From Allomyces macrogynus ATCC 38327 (lineage: Eukaryota; Blastocladiomycota; Blastocladiomycetes; Blastocladiales; Blastocladiaceae), in the NCBI GenBank assembly GCA_000151295.1, contig GG745366.1, forward strand, positions 65,136-129,135: DNA of 64,000 bases, in the 5' to 3' direction. Positions 36,063 through 45,564 of the stretch are shown one piece after another. The notes beneath the pieces were generated by a model. The model was not told the origin of the DNA and made no database searches. It saw only the letters and a list, made by a program, of their open reading frames with translations. How positions within the stretch are numbered: the stretch's first letter is position 1; the number at the start of each line of letters is the position of its first letter. The translations under genes and the position numbers were made by a program.

Positions 36063-36653
36063 ACAGCCACTAGGCCTAGACAAACCCAGGTCTCGACCGG
36101 GTCTCATGTAGGTCCAGGTCAGGTCTGCTGACCCCGACCTGACCCACCTCCTGTTTCAGCCAGGTCGGGTCCAGGTCTAGCCAGTGCAGCCCGGGTCCAG
36201 GTCGGGGTCTGGGTCGGGTCTGGTCCGGGGTCGGGTCGGGTTCGGGTCGGGTCCGGGGCAGACCTGGGGCAAATCAGGTCTGCAGCCGGCGAGCGAAAAA
36301 AACCTGAAAAAAAAAAATGAAATCTCTGAACTAAGACAAAGTTCCAGGAAAAGAGCCATGTATAATTTTTTATAATAGAGTTGGGCTGGGTTGATGGGCG
36401 TTGGTGGAGGATGATTCTCAATTACATGATGGAAGCAGACCCGACCCAGACCTGGGTCTGGGTCTGGGGCGGGTCCAGGCGGGTCCGGGGCGGGTCCGGG
36501 GGCGGGTCATGGACCTGACCCCAGGGAGACCTGACCCAGCTGCCCAAAATGCCAGGTCTGGGTCAGGGTCCCAAAGGCGACCCAGACCTGACCCAGGCGA
36601 ACCCCGAACCGGGGCGGAGACCTGACCCAGGTTTGTCTAGCCCTAACAGCCAT
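36063..36653. mobile_element. hAT-like MITE with 8-bp target duplication
   Basis: A 575-bp element (36071-36645). Its left end begins TAGGCCTAGACAAACC and its right end, read inwards on the other strand, begins TAGGGCTAGACAAACC, a 16-bp terminal inverted repeat with one mismatch. The flanks are ACAGCCAC (36063-36070) and ACAGCCAT (36646-36653), an 8-bp target duplication with one difference. TAGGG-type ends and 8-bp duplications are typical of hAT transposons. The interior is non-coding and consists of degenerate GGTCTGGGTC/GGGTCCGGGTC repeats, interrupted by an A-rich segment (36295-36395). The plus strand is G-rich and could form quadruplexes. Confidence 0.75.
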
Positions 36654-36726
36654 GCTGCGGGTTCTGCTCATTGCCTGAGCTGTTAGGGCTGTCAACTGAT
36701 GGTCCTGAGTGAGGGACGATGTGTGT

Positions 36727-36942
36727 TGTCCATTTCCATCACCCTTGTCAGCACCTGGGTGCTGTGATGTGCCTATTCCTTTTTTTGAATGGGCTCAATC
36801 GATCGACACTATCAGAACATGAAACATATGATGTAACGTCAGTTCTGAGAAAAATGAAAATCAGGTTTGATCACCTGGGCCCAGTCAAGGTGTGCAAACC
36901 CCTCACCCCCAACCTGTCAGCATCCTCACTCCCTGATCAGAG
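36727..36942. repeat. DIRS left inverted terminal repeat
   Basis: Reverse-complement similarity to 41243-41447 is visible by eye over the whole length, for example TTGAATGGGCTCAATC, GAAACATATGATG, ACGTCAGTTCTGAGAAAA and AACCTGTCAGCAT, with scattered substitutions and small indels. Confidence 0.85.
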
Positions 36943-37088
36943 AGAGACACCAAGACAGAGCAGATGTGCCTGTTGAAGACGGGGCGGGAGAACAGGAAGA
37001 TCGGCCGCCCATTCTGGCTGCAGAGAAACCAGGTGGGAGGCACCTCTTGCACTCCTCATGTTGGCTCAGGCTCAGACAATATACGTTG

Positions 37089-37185
37089 TCCCTTGCTGTC
37101 AGGACTGTCAGGTGACTGCCCTAACAGCTTGGGCAATGAGCATTGTCCATTGCCCTCGCCAGCACCTCAGGGTGCTGTGATGTGC
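37089..37185. repeat. DIRS internal complementary region
   Basis: The first half (to 37142; CCCTAACAGCTTGGGCAATG) is complementary to the extreme left end of the element (36665-36715). The second half (from 37143; TTGTCCATTGCCC, then CACCTCAGGGTGCTG) matches the reverse complement of the extreme right end. Juxtaposition of both ends in one internal block is the template used for circularisation in DIRS replication models. Confidence 0.8.
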
Positions 37186-37189
37186 CAGT

Positions 37190-37950
37190 TCATAGGTCTA
37201 CTGGCCTCCCTCCCCTGCAAGGTGGCAAAGCTTTGTGTAGACCCAGGTGCCCTGGTAGTGCTTGCAGTATGTGGCTGCAGAGGCCCATGTCCCAGCCACA
37301 ATTTCTTCCTCAGTGGCAACATTCAGTTCCATGAACTTGCAGGCTGCCATCTTCAGGTTGTAGGTGCAGAAGCACTGTGGGATCACATCCCTCAGCAGCT
37401 AGCACCTTCAAGATGTGATCATGTCAGTGACCACAAAACACTTGGTAGTGCCCACCCCCACAAAATGGTTGTCACTGGTGTTCCCATTGGGTACATAGGG
37501 GGAGTGGCGCCTGAGGTAAGCAGTCCAGTACACCCCCACGTCCAACAGTGGGTTGTTGGCCTGCACAATAGTACACGATTACTGTTTGATCACTCCAGTC
37601 CTTGGGTCCATGATCATGCTGTCTGGCCCATGGAACTGCCCCCATGTCATCCTGATCACTGCATGTCAATGGGCAACCAGGGCTGCCTGCATGGGGGAGG
37701 GGTCTTCTTCCCAGAGAGAGATGGGATATGCACAAAAGGCATTCACATCTTGTGCAAGGGGATTGGTGTGCTCCCTGCAGCACCAGTAATGCCAGCACAG
37801 CCAAGATGTGTCATACTGCTTCCTGGTGTTCTCCAGAAGGGCTGCATTGGTGCAGTCAATGACTGCTTGCAATAGGCCAAGCAGAGCCCCAAAATGCCAG
37901 AGAGCTGCCATGTGACCAGGTGCATCCCACTCAGGGGTACCTGTGTCCAT
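37190..37950 (-). pseudogene. Tyrosine recombinase remnant of the DIRS element
   Basis: A SAM-like N-terminal segment (ALLENTRKQYDTSWLCWHYW near 37800-37860) is followed, in broken frames, by a C-terminal stretch near 37215-37380 (LNVATEEEIVAGTWASAATY, then HYQG) that has the spacing of the last recombinase helices and catalytic Tyr. The HxxR position reads YNLK, so the active site appears lost. Confidence 0.55.
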
Positions 37951-38003
37951 GTGGCCCTCACCAGCGACATCCAGAGGGCGCTCTGGAACCATATCTGGGA
38001 CGG

Positions 38004-38690
38004 TCAGAACCAATCCCCAATCTGCGCCATCACCATGGACATGAACAGATCAGTCTCCACCAGCCAGTGGGCCTGGAGTGCCCAGAAGATTGACCAGTGT
38101 AACATGTGGTCATAGTGGACTGTGTCCACCTTTGAATCCAGGTCCACTACCCAATTCTCCGCCTGCATCAGGTGGGTTGCATGCAATTGTGCCCCAAACC
38201 CCTGCAGCCAAAGCCAGGTTTCCTTTGTCACACAATTCATCCATAAGGATCAGCAGCCCCCCTGCTGATCCAGGTAAATCGCAGAGCTGAGGTTGTCCAC
38301 CATTGTGTGGATTGTCAACCCATACAATTCTGTTGCCCCAGAGGCCACCAGGGCCTGCAGCCCCAGCAGGCCCCAGAGGCCACCAGGGCCTGCAGCCCCA
38401 GCAGGACTGCAAGGATCTCCAAGACCCTGGTGTGGATCAGATCCATTGTGGGGTGCTTGGACAGGAATGCATCCAGATCCCTTGCCAACTGGTACCTGTC
38501 CTGGTACTGGAGGAGGACTTCTGCCAACCACTGGTTGTGCATCTGCACCAGATCCCCCTTCACCCACGCATTCAGGGCCCAGCCTGTCCCCAACACATCA
38601 GAGTACATGGTCAGATCCACTACCAGCTGCAGCAGCATGGGCCCCTTGTAGTCCAGGAGAACCGCCACACTTGCTGACAGGTCTTCTGTC
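38004..38690 (-). pseudogene. RNase H region of the DIRS element, broken by a 35-bp duplication
   Basis: VVDLTMYSDVLGTGWAL marks the first Asp-containing strand (the usual Asp-Ala-Ser reads Asp-Val-Leu). TMVDNLSSAIYLDQQGG marks the DN-containing block, and HLMQAENWVVDLDSK with FWALQAHWLVETDLF is the conserved segment after RNase H in DIRS polyproteins. A perfect tandem duplication of 35 bp (38335-38369 and 38370-38404) shifts the frame between them. Confidence 0.6.
38335..38404. repeat. Perfect 35-bp tandem duplication
   Basis: Two head-to-tail identical copies of a 35-bp unit starting GCCCCAGAGGCCACCAGGGC. The length is not a multiple of three, so it frameshifts the RNase H remnant. Confidence 0.95.
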
Positions 38691-39466
38691 ATGAAAGGGG
38701 CCACGTCCACCATGAGGGAGCCCCACTTCCAGCAGTGTGCTCCAATGGACTGCACTGTTGACTGCATTGCTGCATGACTTTGTGTGCAAGGTCCCACTCC
38801 CATCCTACCCATTGTACTGTCTGTGATGTGGGAATCGACAGCTTCTTCCACGAGATCCGGAATCTATGGAACTGCATCAGGCGAATAAACAAAATCGTGA
38901 ATTGCAGGGTCAGTGCTTCCACCACTGACCTGATGACCACATTGTCCAACCAGGCCAACACCATTGCCCTGATCCTGCACAAAGCTGCCAGGATGGGCTT
39001 AAGGAGCTTTGTGAAGATCCATGGCAGGCACTTCAGTCCAAAAAGTGAAGCCAGTGGTTTGAACACCTGGCCCTGCACCATGAAGCACAGCAGGTGCCAG
39101 TGCTCCAGGTGCACACCCAGATGTAGGAAGAAGTCAGTGATGTTCACCACAGCCATAAATTCCATGTCTGGGATCACCCTAATCACTGATTTCATTGTCT
39201 CCATCTTGAATGGTTCATCCCAAATGAACCTGTACACAGTAGTTTATGATCACCTGGACCTTCCTGCACTTTGAGTCATGGTGAAGACTGGGTGGACCAC
39301 CTTGTCCACATTGTAGTCGTGGCGTGGGCCCTCCTCCAGCACCCTTGCTGTGCCCTTTGCAATGCATGCATTGAGCTCCACCCACAGGGACACTGCTTTG
39401 GCCCCAGTCAGGGTGAACTCTGCCATCTTCCTGATGGGTGGCAGTACCCCCAAAAGGTCCAGCCAT
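38689..39466 (-). pseudogene. Reverse transcriptase remnant of the DIRS element
   Basis: The open frame 38689-39237 contains recognisable RT motifs: FKMETMKSVIRVIPDME, then MAVVNITDFFLHLGVHLEHW (the catalytic Asp and Phe region, with changes), SLFGLKCLPWIFTKLLKPIL (the conserved PFGL...P-x-x-F-T-K-L), and LAWLDNVVIRS at the YLDD position, where the second Asp is Asn. TSQTVQWVGWEWD is the following block. Upstream codons (to about 39466) are in another frame. The D-to-N change fits CpG decay (GAC to AAT). Confidence 0.75.
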
Positions 39467-39499
39467 AACCCATCTGGGATTAAATCCCTTACAGTCTGA

Positions 39500-41050
39500 G
39501 AGTCATGAGCCAGACCTCTCAGAATGCAGGGAAGTGCAGCTGGCCCCCCACCACCACTTCCAGGTGCAAGTGCAGGAGCAAGGTCTCCAGACGCATTATC
39601 TTCACATCCCCCATCAGGCCCACCATTCCCTTGAGTGCCATGGACAGGGCTGCTGGATTCAGTATCCCCAGGACCAATTCTTCATCTGACAGGGTGAAAC
39701 ATTCTCCAGGGTCCATCTGCAACCAACATGTGATGTGATCCATTTCCCCAAAGACTGTGCCCCAGTCACCAACCAAACAACATTCTGCATCTGTAGAACC
39801 AGTGCAATGATCCAATATATTCAAATTGTGATCCATCAATGACAGGAGCAGTGCTGCTAAACCCACTTCTTGTTTGGCCATGTTGGTGCCAAGCCAGAGT
39901 TGGTGCCTCCAAACGCGCATTTCATCACTCCACCAAATTGTGGGTGACTACCACCACCAAAAATGTGCCCCCCCCCCCCCCCCACAGGTGGGGCCAGTTG
40001 GTGATGTTGGTGTGTGGGCCCAAAAGGGCTCACTATGTGGGGCTGCTAGGCATGGCTAGTGCTGAGAGCACTCTGTGCATGCCAGTAGCACGCCTTGCCA
40101 TCAGCATCCACCTGCTCAGCAAGTGCAGTCATGTCAAACAGTAACATGTGGCCCAAGCAGGAACCCAATGACAGCACCTTGTGTCAGGCTTTGTCATGCA
40201 CCTTGTCCACCCCACAGTAAGTCACCAGGTTTGCAACCCATTGCAACCCAGTCAGGTGGGTGATGTCTGCTGCTTCAAGGTACACCTTGGCTTGGACTGT
40301 GCTGACCATAGCATTGAGCCAGCCAGCACATCAGCATGGTCGTCCACATCAAGCACTGAGAGGGCCACCCCCCTGGGGGAGTGCAGTGAGGACCTCAAGG
40401 CAAGAGGCCACTGTGACAGTTCTGTGCATCTGGGTCATCAACACTTGGTCATGCCCATTAGCAGCCTGTCTTGCTCAGCATCTGCCCACTTTGTCAAGGT
40501 GCCAAGGCCTGGAAGGGTAAATGCCAGCTTGGGTGCTTCCTTGTGCAGCATGATCTCCTTGACGTTGTAGAAGAAACGGGTGCACTTGCAGCACTGGTTC
40601 TTGGTGTTGTCTGACTTGTCAAGTGGGCTGAAAACATTGGCAGGGTGCAAGGCTCCATTGCCATCCAGGCAGGCAATGGCATTGTGCAACATGTTTGGTA
40701 CTTGTGTCTTGCCACTGTTGTCCTGCTTCAGTGGGTTCTTGGATGCAGCTGACAAACTGGCTACTGATGCAGCATCCTGCAGGTGTGCATTGCAGTGGTC
40801 CACCCCCCACTGCATGCACTGGGCTGAGCACCACAGCAGGTGGGCTTTGGCTATATGGGCCAAAGTGGCCTCCACCACAGCCTCCACTGCAGCCACTGCA
40901 AGGTGGGCGATATTGTCAGCTGTCAGCATCCATCTCTGTGACCTGCAGGGTCACATGTGGGGCAAGCACCTGCCCCTGCCACAGGCCCATCTGCAACCAC
41001 TAAAGCATGCACAATGGCGCCCACATGGGGAGCACCAGGGCAGACCTGCT
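39500..41050 (-). pseudogene. Gag-like 5' region of the DIRS element
   Basis: Open fragments on the minus strand (39519-39920 and 40438-40929) precede the RT, where DIRS elements carry ORF1. No zinc knuckle or recognised domain is visible. Two long C runs interrupt it on the plus strand (C15 at 39969-39983 and C17 at 41072-41088). Confidence 0.4.
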
Positions 41051-41242
41051 CCAGCACCACAACATCAGCCACCCCCCCCCCCCCCCCCTCCCTGTCCAGG
41101 GTGGGCAGGGCTGGTTTGATGTTGGGGACACCCAGGCAGGACCTGTCCACCAAAGACTGGAATGGCGTCGTCAATGTTGTTGGGCATTGTTGTGCTTGGG
41201 AACATGCTGAGCTCACTTTTCCACCAGTGTCAATTGAAAAAA

Positions 41243-41447
41243 GGAGTGAGATGCTGACAGGTTGGGGGCAAGGGGTTTGCACACCTCAACTGCTGAGGCA
41301 ACCAAGCCTGTTTTTTCATTTTCTCAGAACTGACGTTTCATCATATGTTTCATCTTCCTGAGATAGTGTTGATTGATTGAGCCCATTCAATAAAAGGAGT
41401 AGGTGCATTGCAGCACCCTGAGGTCCTGAAAAGGGCAATGGACAATG
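41243..41447. repeat. DIRS right inverted terminal repeat
   Basis: Inverted counterpart of 36727-36942. The outer boundary near 41447 is set by the point where similarity to the internal complementary region stops (GGGCAATGGACAATG). Confidence 0.85.
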
Positions 41448-41968
41448 CAGCATTTTTGAACAAAACCAGCAAAACAGAGTACCATGAATCTTGCCCGACA
41501 AATTAGAACTGGATTCTCGTCATATTGGGCAGAACAAAATGCACTGCAAAACCAGTGGGTGCAGCTCATGCCACTTGTCCAGTCTCTCACTTGTGTAATG
41601 TCAACATACAGATTTGAATTGGTTGCATTGCAGACTATTGATGCGCATCTCAAATCGCCGCTGTGCATTTGGAACAGTCGTTGTGGTGGCATGGCCTCCA
41701 CACTGCAGTGATGCATTTGTGTGCTTGCTGTCACAATGTAAGCAGACCCACTTTCCACCTGCATCCAACTCTAAGACACTCAGCACAGCAAAAATGCCCA
41801 TAAACGTCGTGGTGGTGCACGAGGCAACTTATGATCTGCAAATATTCACCGCCCCACCACGCAAAAGCAAAAGTGTACTGCAAAGTTCATGTCAGTGTTG
41901 GAAACAAAAGCCAAAGGCCAACTGGATGATTTTGAAAGAAAAAATGTTTTCCTGGTTTCCTCTTCGCA
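41448..41968. other. CpG-poor flank between the DIRS element and tRNA-Val
   Basis: About 520 nt without a gene. At 41599-41621 it contains a degraded copy of the 3' end of the adjacent tRNA-Val (TGTCAACATACAGATTTGAA compared with TGTCAACACGCAGATTCGAA). Three of its four differences over this stretch are at CpG sites of the tRNA. Confidence 0.5.
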
Positions 41969-42042
41969 TGTCAACACGCAGATTCGAACTGCGGACCTTC
42001 TGTGTGTGAGACAGATGTGATAACCGACTACACCATGTTGAC
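41969..42042 (-). tRNA. tRNA-Val (anticodon CAC)
   Basis: A 74-nt cloverleaf without intron on the minus strand. Acceptor stem GTCAACA pairs with TGTTGAC, with discriminator A. The D-arm is GTGTAGTCGGTTATCAC. Anticodon stem TCTGT/ACAGA encloses CTCACAC, giving anticodon CAC. The variable loop is AGGTC. The T-arm CGCAG/CTGCG encloses TTCGAAT. The TGGTGTAGTYGGTTATCAC box is the usual eukaryotic tRNA-Val internal A box. Confidence 0.93.
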
Positions 42043-42222
42043 GTCCTGAAAGGCTTGTTTCGCATATTTATGTCTCCTAGCGGCAATCTTGTCGTACTGC
42101 GGCATAAGGAGTTTGCTAATTAACCTCGTCTCTACACCATGTTGACGTCGCGGCAACTTTGTCGTACCGCGGCACAAGGAGTTGCTCTGCAAATGCAACC
42201 TATCTCTACACCATGTTGACGT
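42029..42222. repeat. Tandem repeats carrying the 5' end of tRNA-Val
   Basis: The 16-mer TACACCATGTTGACGT, which is the complement of the tRNA 5' end plus the base just upstream, occurs at 42029-42044 (in the tRNA), 42133-42148 and 42207-42222. Between copies lies a second repeated block, CGGCAA-TTGTCGTAC-GCGGCA-AAGGAG (about 42081-42117 and 42151-42186). Spacings are 104 and 74 nt. Confidence 0.85.
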
Positions 42223-42758
42223 TATCCGTTTCAAACCTTAATAAATTGAACCACCAAATCAGTTTGACCGGTTCTCGTCGCTGTTACGTGCGGACGCGTT
42301 CTCTTTGCTTCATCCTTGCGCCTCGACCGACTTTGGCCCGTTCCGCACGCTTGGACGCGATCCATTTCGGTTTGATGCGCATTTTGATGGACGCACGTGT
42401 GATTGTGCCGAGCCCGCGCTGCTGCCGTTTCACAAGTGCGGGTCCCGCCAGCCTTGCAGCACGACATGCGAACTCCCTGTCCCTCGCGAAAGCGATGACT
42501 CGATCGGCCAACAACCGTATCACCACTTCGTTCGGTGGATGGGCAACCACGTCGTGACCGCGCGCTCATGAGGCTCGCACAGCTGACGCACTTTCCTCGC
42601 CGTGACTCGACCAGGCCAGGGCGTCGTCGCAGTCGAGATAAAGTATACATAGCGAGCGTCTCTGGTCACTGCTATCCCTTCACCAAACCATCCATTGCAA
42701 GCTCGTCCCAGCCCATCCTCATCCTCCACCCGCTTCCTTCTCGACGTCCATCACCGCC
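42223..42758. other. Intergenic region upstream of the small plus-strand gene
   Basis: About 530 nt that return to host-like GC and CpG content. AAGTATACATAG near 42641 is a weak TATA candidate about 110 nt before the ATG. No gene supported. Confidence 0.4.
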
Positions 42759-43152
42759 ATGCATCCCGCGACCCCGACCCGCCCCACTGCTGTCGCCATG
42801 TCCTCGCCGCCTTCGTCCCCGTCGTCGCCGTTATACAAGCTCGCTTCATCGCCGCCCGCGCACGAGCCGCTGCGTCCCTGGGACCTGCACCACGTCTGCA
42901 CGCCCGTCATCAAGGACGTGGATGGCGCGTTCATTTGGGTACGCATTCCCATCACGTCATCTCGCCGTTCCTGTTGGCAAAAGCTGACGATCTCCCGCTG
43001 CTTCTTTACAGAACGAGGAAGCCGTCGCCGCGCGATGGCCCGAGGTCGACCAAGTCGTGCTCGCCGGGTACCGTGACGCGCGGTCCGCGCAGCTTGCGTA
43101 CTTGGCGCGCGCTGAGCCGGCGGTCGTCGAGGTCGATGCGGTCGAGTGGTGA
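42759..43152 (+). CDS. Small uncharacterised protein of 106 aa
   Basis: Two exons, 42759-42938 (60 codons) and 43012-43152 (47 codons including TGA), separated by a 73-nt intron with good ends (GTACGC...TTTACAG). The N-terminus is Ser/Pro-rich. The C-terminal part (WDLHHVCTPVIKDVDGAFIW joined to NEEAVAARWPEVDQVVLAGY) looks like an ordered domain ending VVEVDAVEW. No family is recognised. The clean phase-0 splice and polypyrimidine acceptor support a real gene. Confidence 0.6.
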
Positions 43153-43747
43153 GAAACGCGCCAAGCGCGCGCAAGCGGCATCCGCAGCACGCCGCGCGCA
43201 GCGATGAGTAAAGGAACACCAACCACCAAGCCGACCAGCCGGACACCACAAATCCAAGCGGCGTCGCGCACGACCACCACCACTGGCCACCGCGCCTGCG
43301 CAACATAACATAGACGTTCAGCGGGGCGGTGGCATCAACGGGAGACAAGCCGCGTCGCAATGGCAAGCGCTCCACGCGCACCCAAGCTCGACCGACNNNN
43401 NNNNNNNNNNNNNNNNNNNNNNNNNNNNNNNNNNNNNNNNNNNNNNNNNNNNNNNNNNNNNNNNNNNNNNNNNNNNNNNNNNNNNNNNNNNNNNNNCGAC
43501 GGTCATTGCGCGCTGCAGCTATGAAGAAGATACAACACCCGATCCACGTTGCATTTTGCTGCACTTGCACGGCCAACATTGCACGACGAAGTTGATGTGA
43601 TGGAAAATGGAAAATACAGCTGATATATGATTTTCACTGCGAAATACCCATGTCCCCCAACGTCCCCTCCGCGTCCCACCGCAAAAAGTCCAGAGTCTCC
43701 TCCTACCACGAACCGATCCAGTCGTCCCATCCATCTGCACACTAACC
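43153..43747. other. Intergenic region with a 100-N gap
   Basis: Sequence on both sides of the gap shows no gene. A plus-strand gene (left) and a minus-strand gene (right) converge here, so it should hold both 3' UTRs. Confidence 0.5.
43397..43496. other. Assembly gap of 100 N
   Basis: Exactly 100 N, probably a placeholder length. Confidence 0.95.
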
Positions 43748-45564
43748 TCACTTGAACGGCGGCGGCGTTGAGAGCACCGACATGGCCGAGGGTGTGTCCA
43801 TGATGCGCGAGAGCAGCACCTGCAGGTACTCGAGCAGCCGGTCGTTTTCCTTCTTCATCGCTACGCGCACCCCGAAAAACACCTCGTCAGCCATCAATCC
43901 CACCCTCATCACGAAAGAGAGAGACAATCCGTACCGTTCAAGTCCTCTTCGAGCCGCACTTTCTCCACATCCACGCGCCCGACCATCCCATCCTCGTCAT
44001 CGCCTGGCTCGGCGCGCTGCGCGATCGGTGCCGCGCGCGCAAGATGCGCTTGGGACCCCATCCCGCGTTTCGCGGCGGCGGCGGCGACGAGCGGAACGGG
44101 CGGTGCTGCCATATCGTCGTCGCCCGTGCGAATCACTTCGAGCGCGTCTTCGATCGACGTGCACGAGAGCGCCTTGGTCAATGTCGTCGGCAGGTTCTGG
44201 AACGAGACGCTACGCGACAGGAGCGCGCGGGAGCCGGAGAGCTGTTGCCGGATCGCGGCGCGGTGGGCCTACGGGGACGAGGTAGGGTGAGCGGAACGTC
44301 AACGCCATCGAGAATGTCTGGGGTGAACACGAACCTGGACCAGCGCATCCACCTGCTCCTCGTGCACGGCGTGCTGCTGGTCGAGCTGCAGCTGCAGCGC
44401 GCGGCACCGAGCCACGAGCGCCGCGTGGTCGAGGTCATTGAGGTCGATGTGCGTCGCGGGCCCCAGGGCCTCGGCGGCTTGTAGCTGCGTACGCTGTAGC
44501 GGCGTCAGGTCCGGCTCGGGTTGCGCGTGGTAGAGCTCGACGGGGGGCGTCGCTGGGCGGTTGAGCGTCTCAGACCCGAACTCTGTTGTTCGGGGGATCG
44601 GGTGTCAGAATCATCATATAAAATGCGTGGAATAGAGAGAGGGAGCAGTACCTTGGCCGTCGTCGTTGAGGTCGCGGAACAGCGACGCCGTGGATTGCGG
44701 CATCGGCACGTCCTTGGGGTGAATGTCGTCCTCGGCCTTCTCCCAGTCGTCGGTGTCGTGCGACGCGGAAAATTGCGCGAGTTGGGCGAGGTAGACCTCC
44801 GTGGCCTCACGCTCTTCGTCGTCTTCCGGCGGCAGCGGCACGGAAGAAAGGTCCACGGCAATGTCTTCCTCTACATCGGCCGCGACGCGTTCGGACAAAG
44901 TCTCTTGCAGCTCCGGGTCCGCCAGCATGTCCTTCGACTCCGGCAGCGCGCTTTCCAGGGCTACGGTATCGGGTACGGTCTCGAGAGCCAGATCCGAGCC
45001 AATCGCGAGTTCGTCGGTCGTCTCCACCGGGCACTGCTCAGCGTCGTGCTCGGGAACGGCTTCGGTACCATTGGCCTCGCTGAACGGGTCATCGGATGAG
45101 GGCGGCGCGTTCGGGTCCTCGTTGATCACGTCGGGTGCAGGCATCAGCAACAGTTCCTGTTCAGGCCGCGCGTCGTCGGTTACTGGCATGCCGGTTCCGA
45201 CGTCAGCGACAACTTCGGGATCCAGCGCGACCACGACTGGCGCCGCGTCCTCGTTGCTCTCCGCCCGCGGGTCCAACGGAGCGGGCACCGCGTCAGTATC
45301 GACTGTGGTCGTGTCGACGGAGTGACCCGGGTCGTGCGGCGCAGAAGAGGCATCGTCGAGCAGCACCATGGCCGTTTCGTGAGCAGCGCCATTCAGGTCG
45401 TCCTTTGGCCGGGGTTCCGTCTCGTTTTGCGCCAGGTTGTGCGCGGATTCGCGCGCGGCGGCCTTGATCTCGGCCAGACGCTGCAACGCGTCAAGGTCGG
45501 CGTACTGGCCGTCGATGGGCGGCGCAGCGTCGGCGTCGCCCGAATACGGCGCGACGACTGGCAT
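43748..45564 (-). CDS. Acidic coiled-coil protein with Rab11-FIP-like C-terminal motif
   Basis: Starts at 45564 (MPVVAPYSGDADAAPP). The first exon (to about 44650) encodes some 300 acidic residues with no domain apart from a helical LDALQRLAEIKAAARESAHN. Later exons encode helices (LTPLQRTQLQAAEAL, LDQQHAVHEEQVDALVQ; then AAIRQQLSGSRALLSRSVSF) and another acidic stretch. The C-terminus reads MKKENDRLLEYLQVLLSRIM, then DTPSAMSVL, ending PPPFK-stop at 43748. That is the pattern of the Rab11-binding FIP-RBD (Asn-x2-Leu-x2-Tyr-x3-Leu-Leu-x-Arg-Ile-Met). A role in Rab11/Ypt31-dependent membrane traffic is therefore likely (inference). Introns lie near 44630, 44260 and 43900; edges are approximate. 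Confidence 0.6.

Larger units (their letters stand above)
36665..41447 (-). mobile_element. Decayed DIRS-like tyrosine-recombinase retrotransposon
   Basis: About 4.8 kb, coding sense on the minus strand. It has imperfect inverted terminal repeats (36727-36942 and 41243-41447), an extra left terminal segment (36665-36726) and an internal complementary region (37089-37185) that joins sequences complementary to both outer ends. This is the structure that defines DIRS elements. Reading 5' to 3' (right to left), remnants of a gag-like region, reverse transcriptase, RNase H and a tyrosine recombinase are present in broken frames. CpG is almost absent (none between 37201 and 37500). The copy cannot be autonomous. 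No target duplication is expected for this class. Confidence 0.8.

Noticed and set aside
36115..36640. GGTCTGGGTC repeats as a CRISPR array or telomere-like satellite
   Set aside because: No spacer regularity. They are bounded by inverted ends and an 8-bp target duplication, which identifies a MITE.
37198..38115. Plus-strand open frames in the transposon region as host genes
   Set aside because: They are antisense to the tyrosine-recombinase and RNase H remnants and owe their openness to CpG loss.
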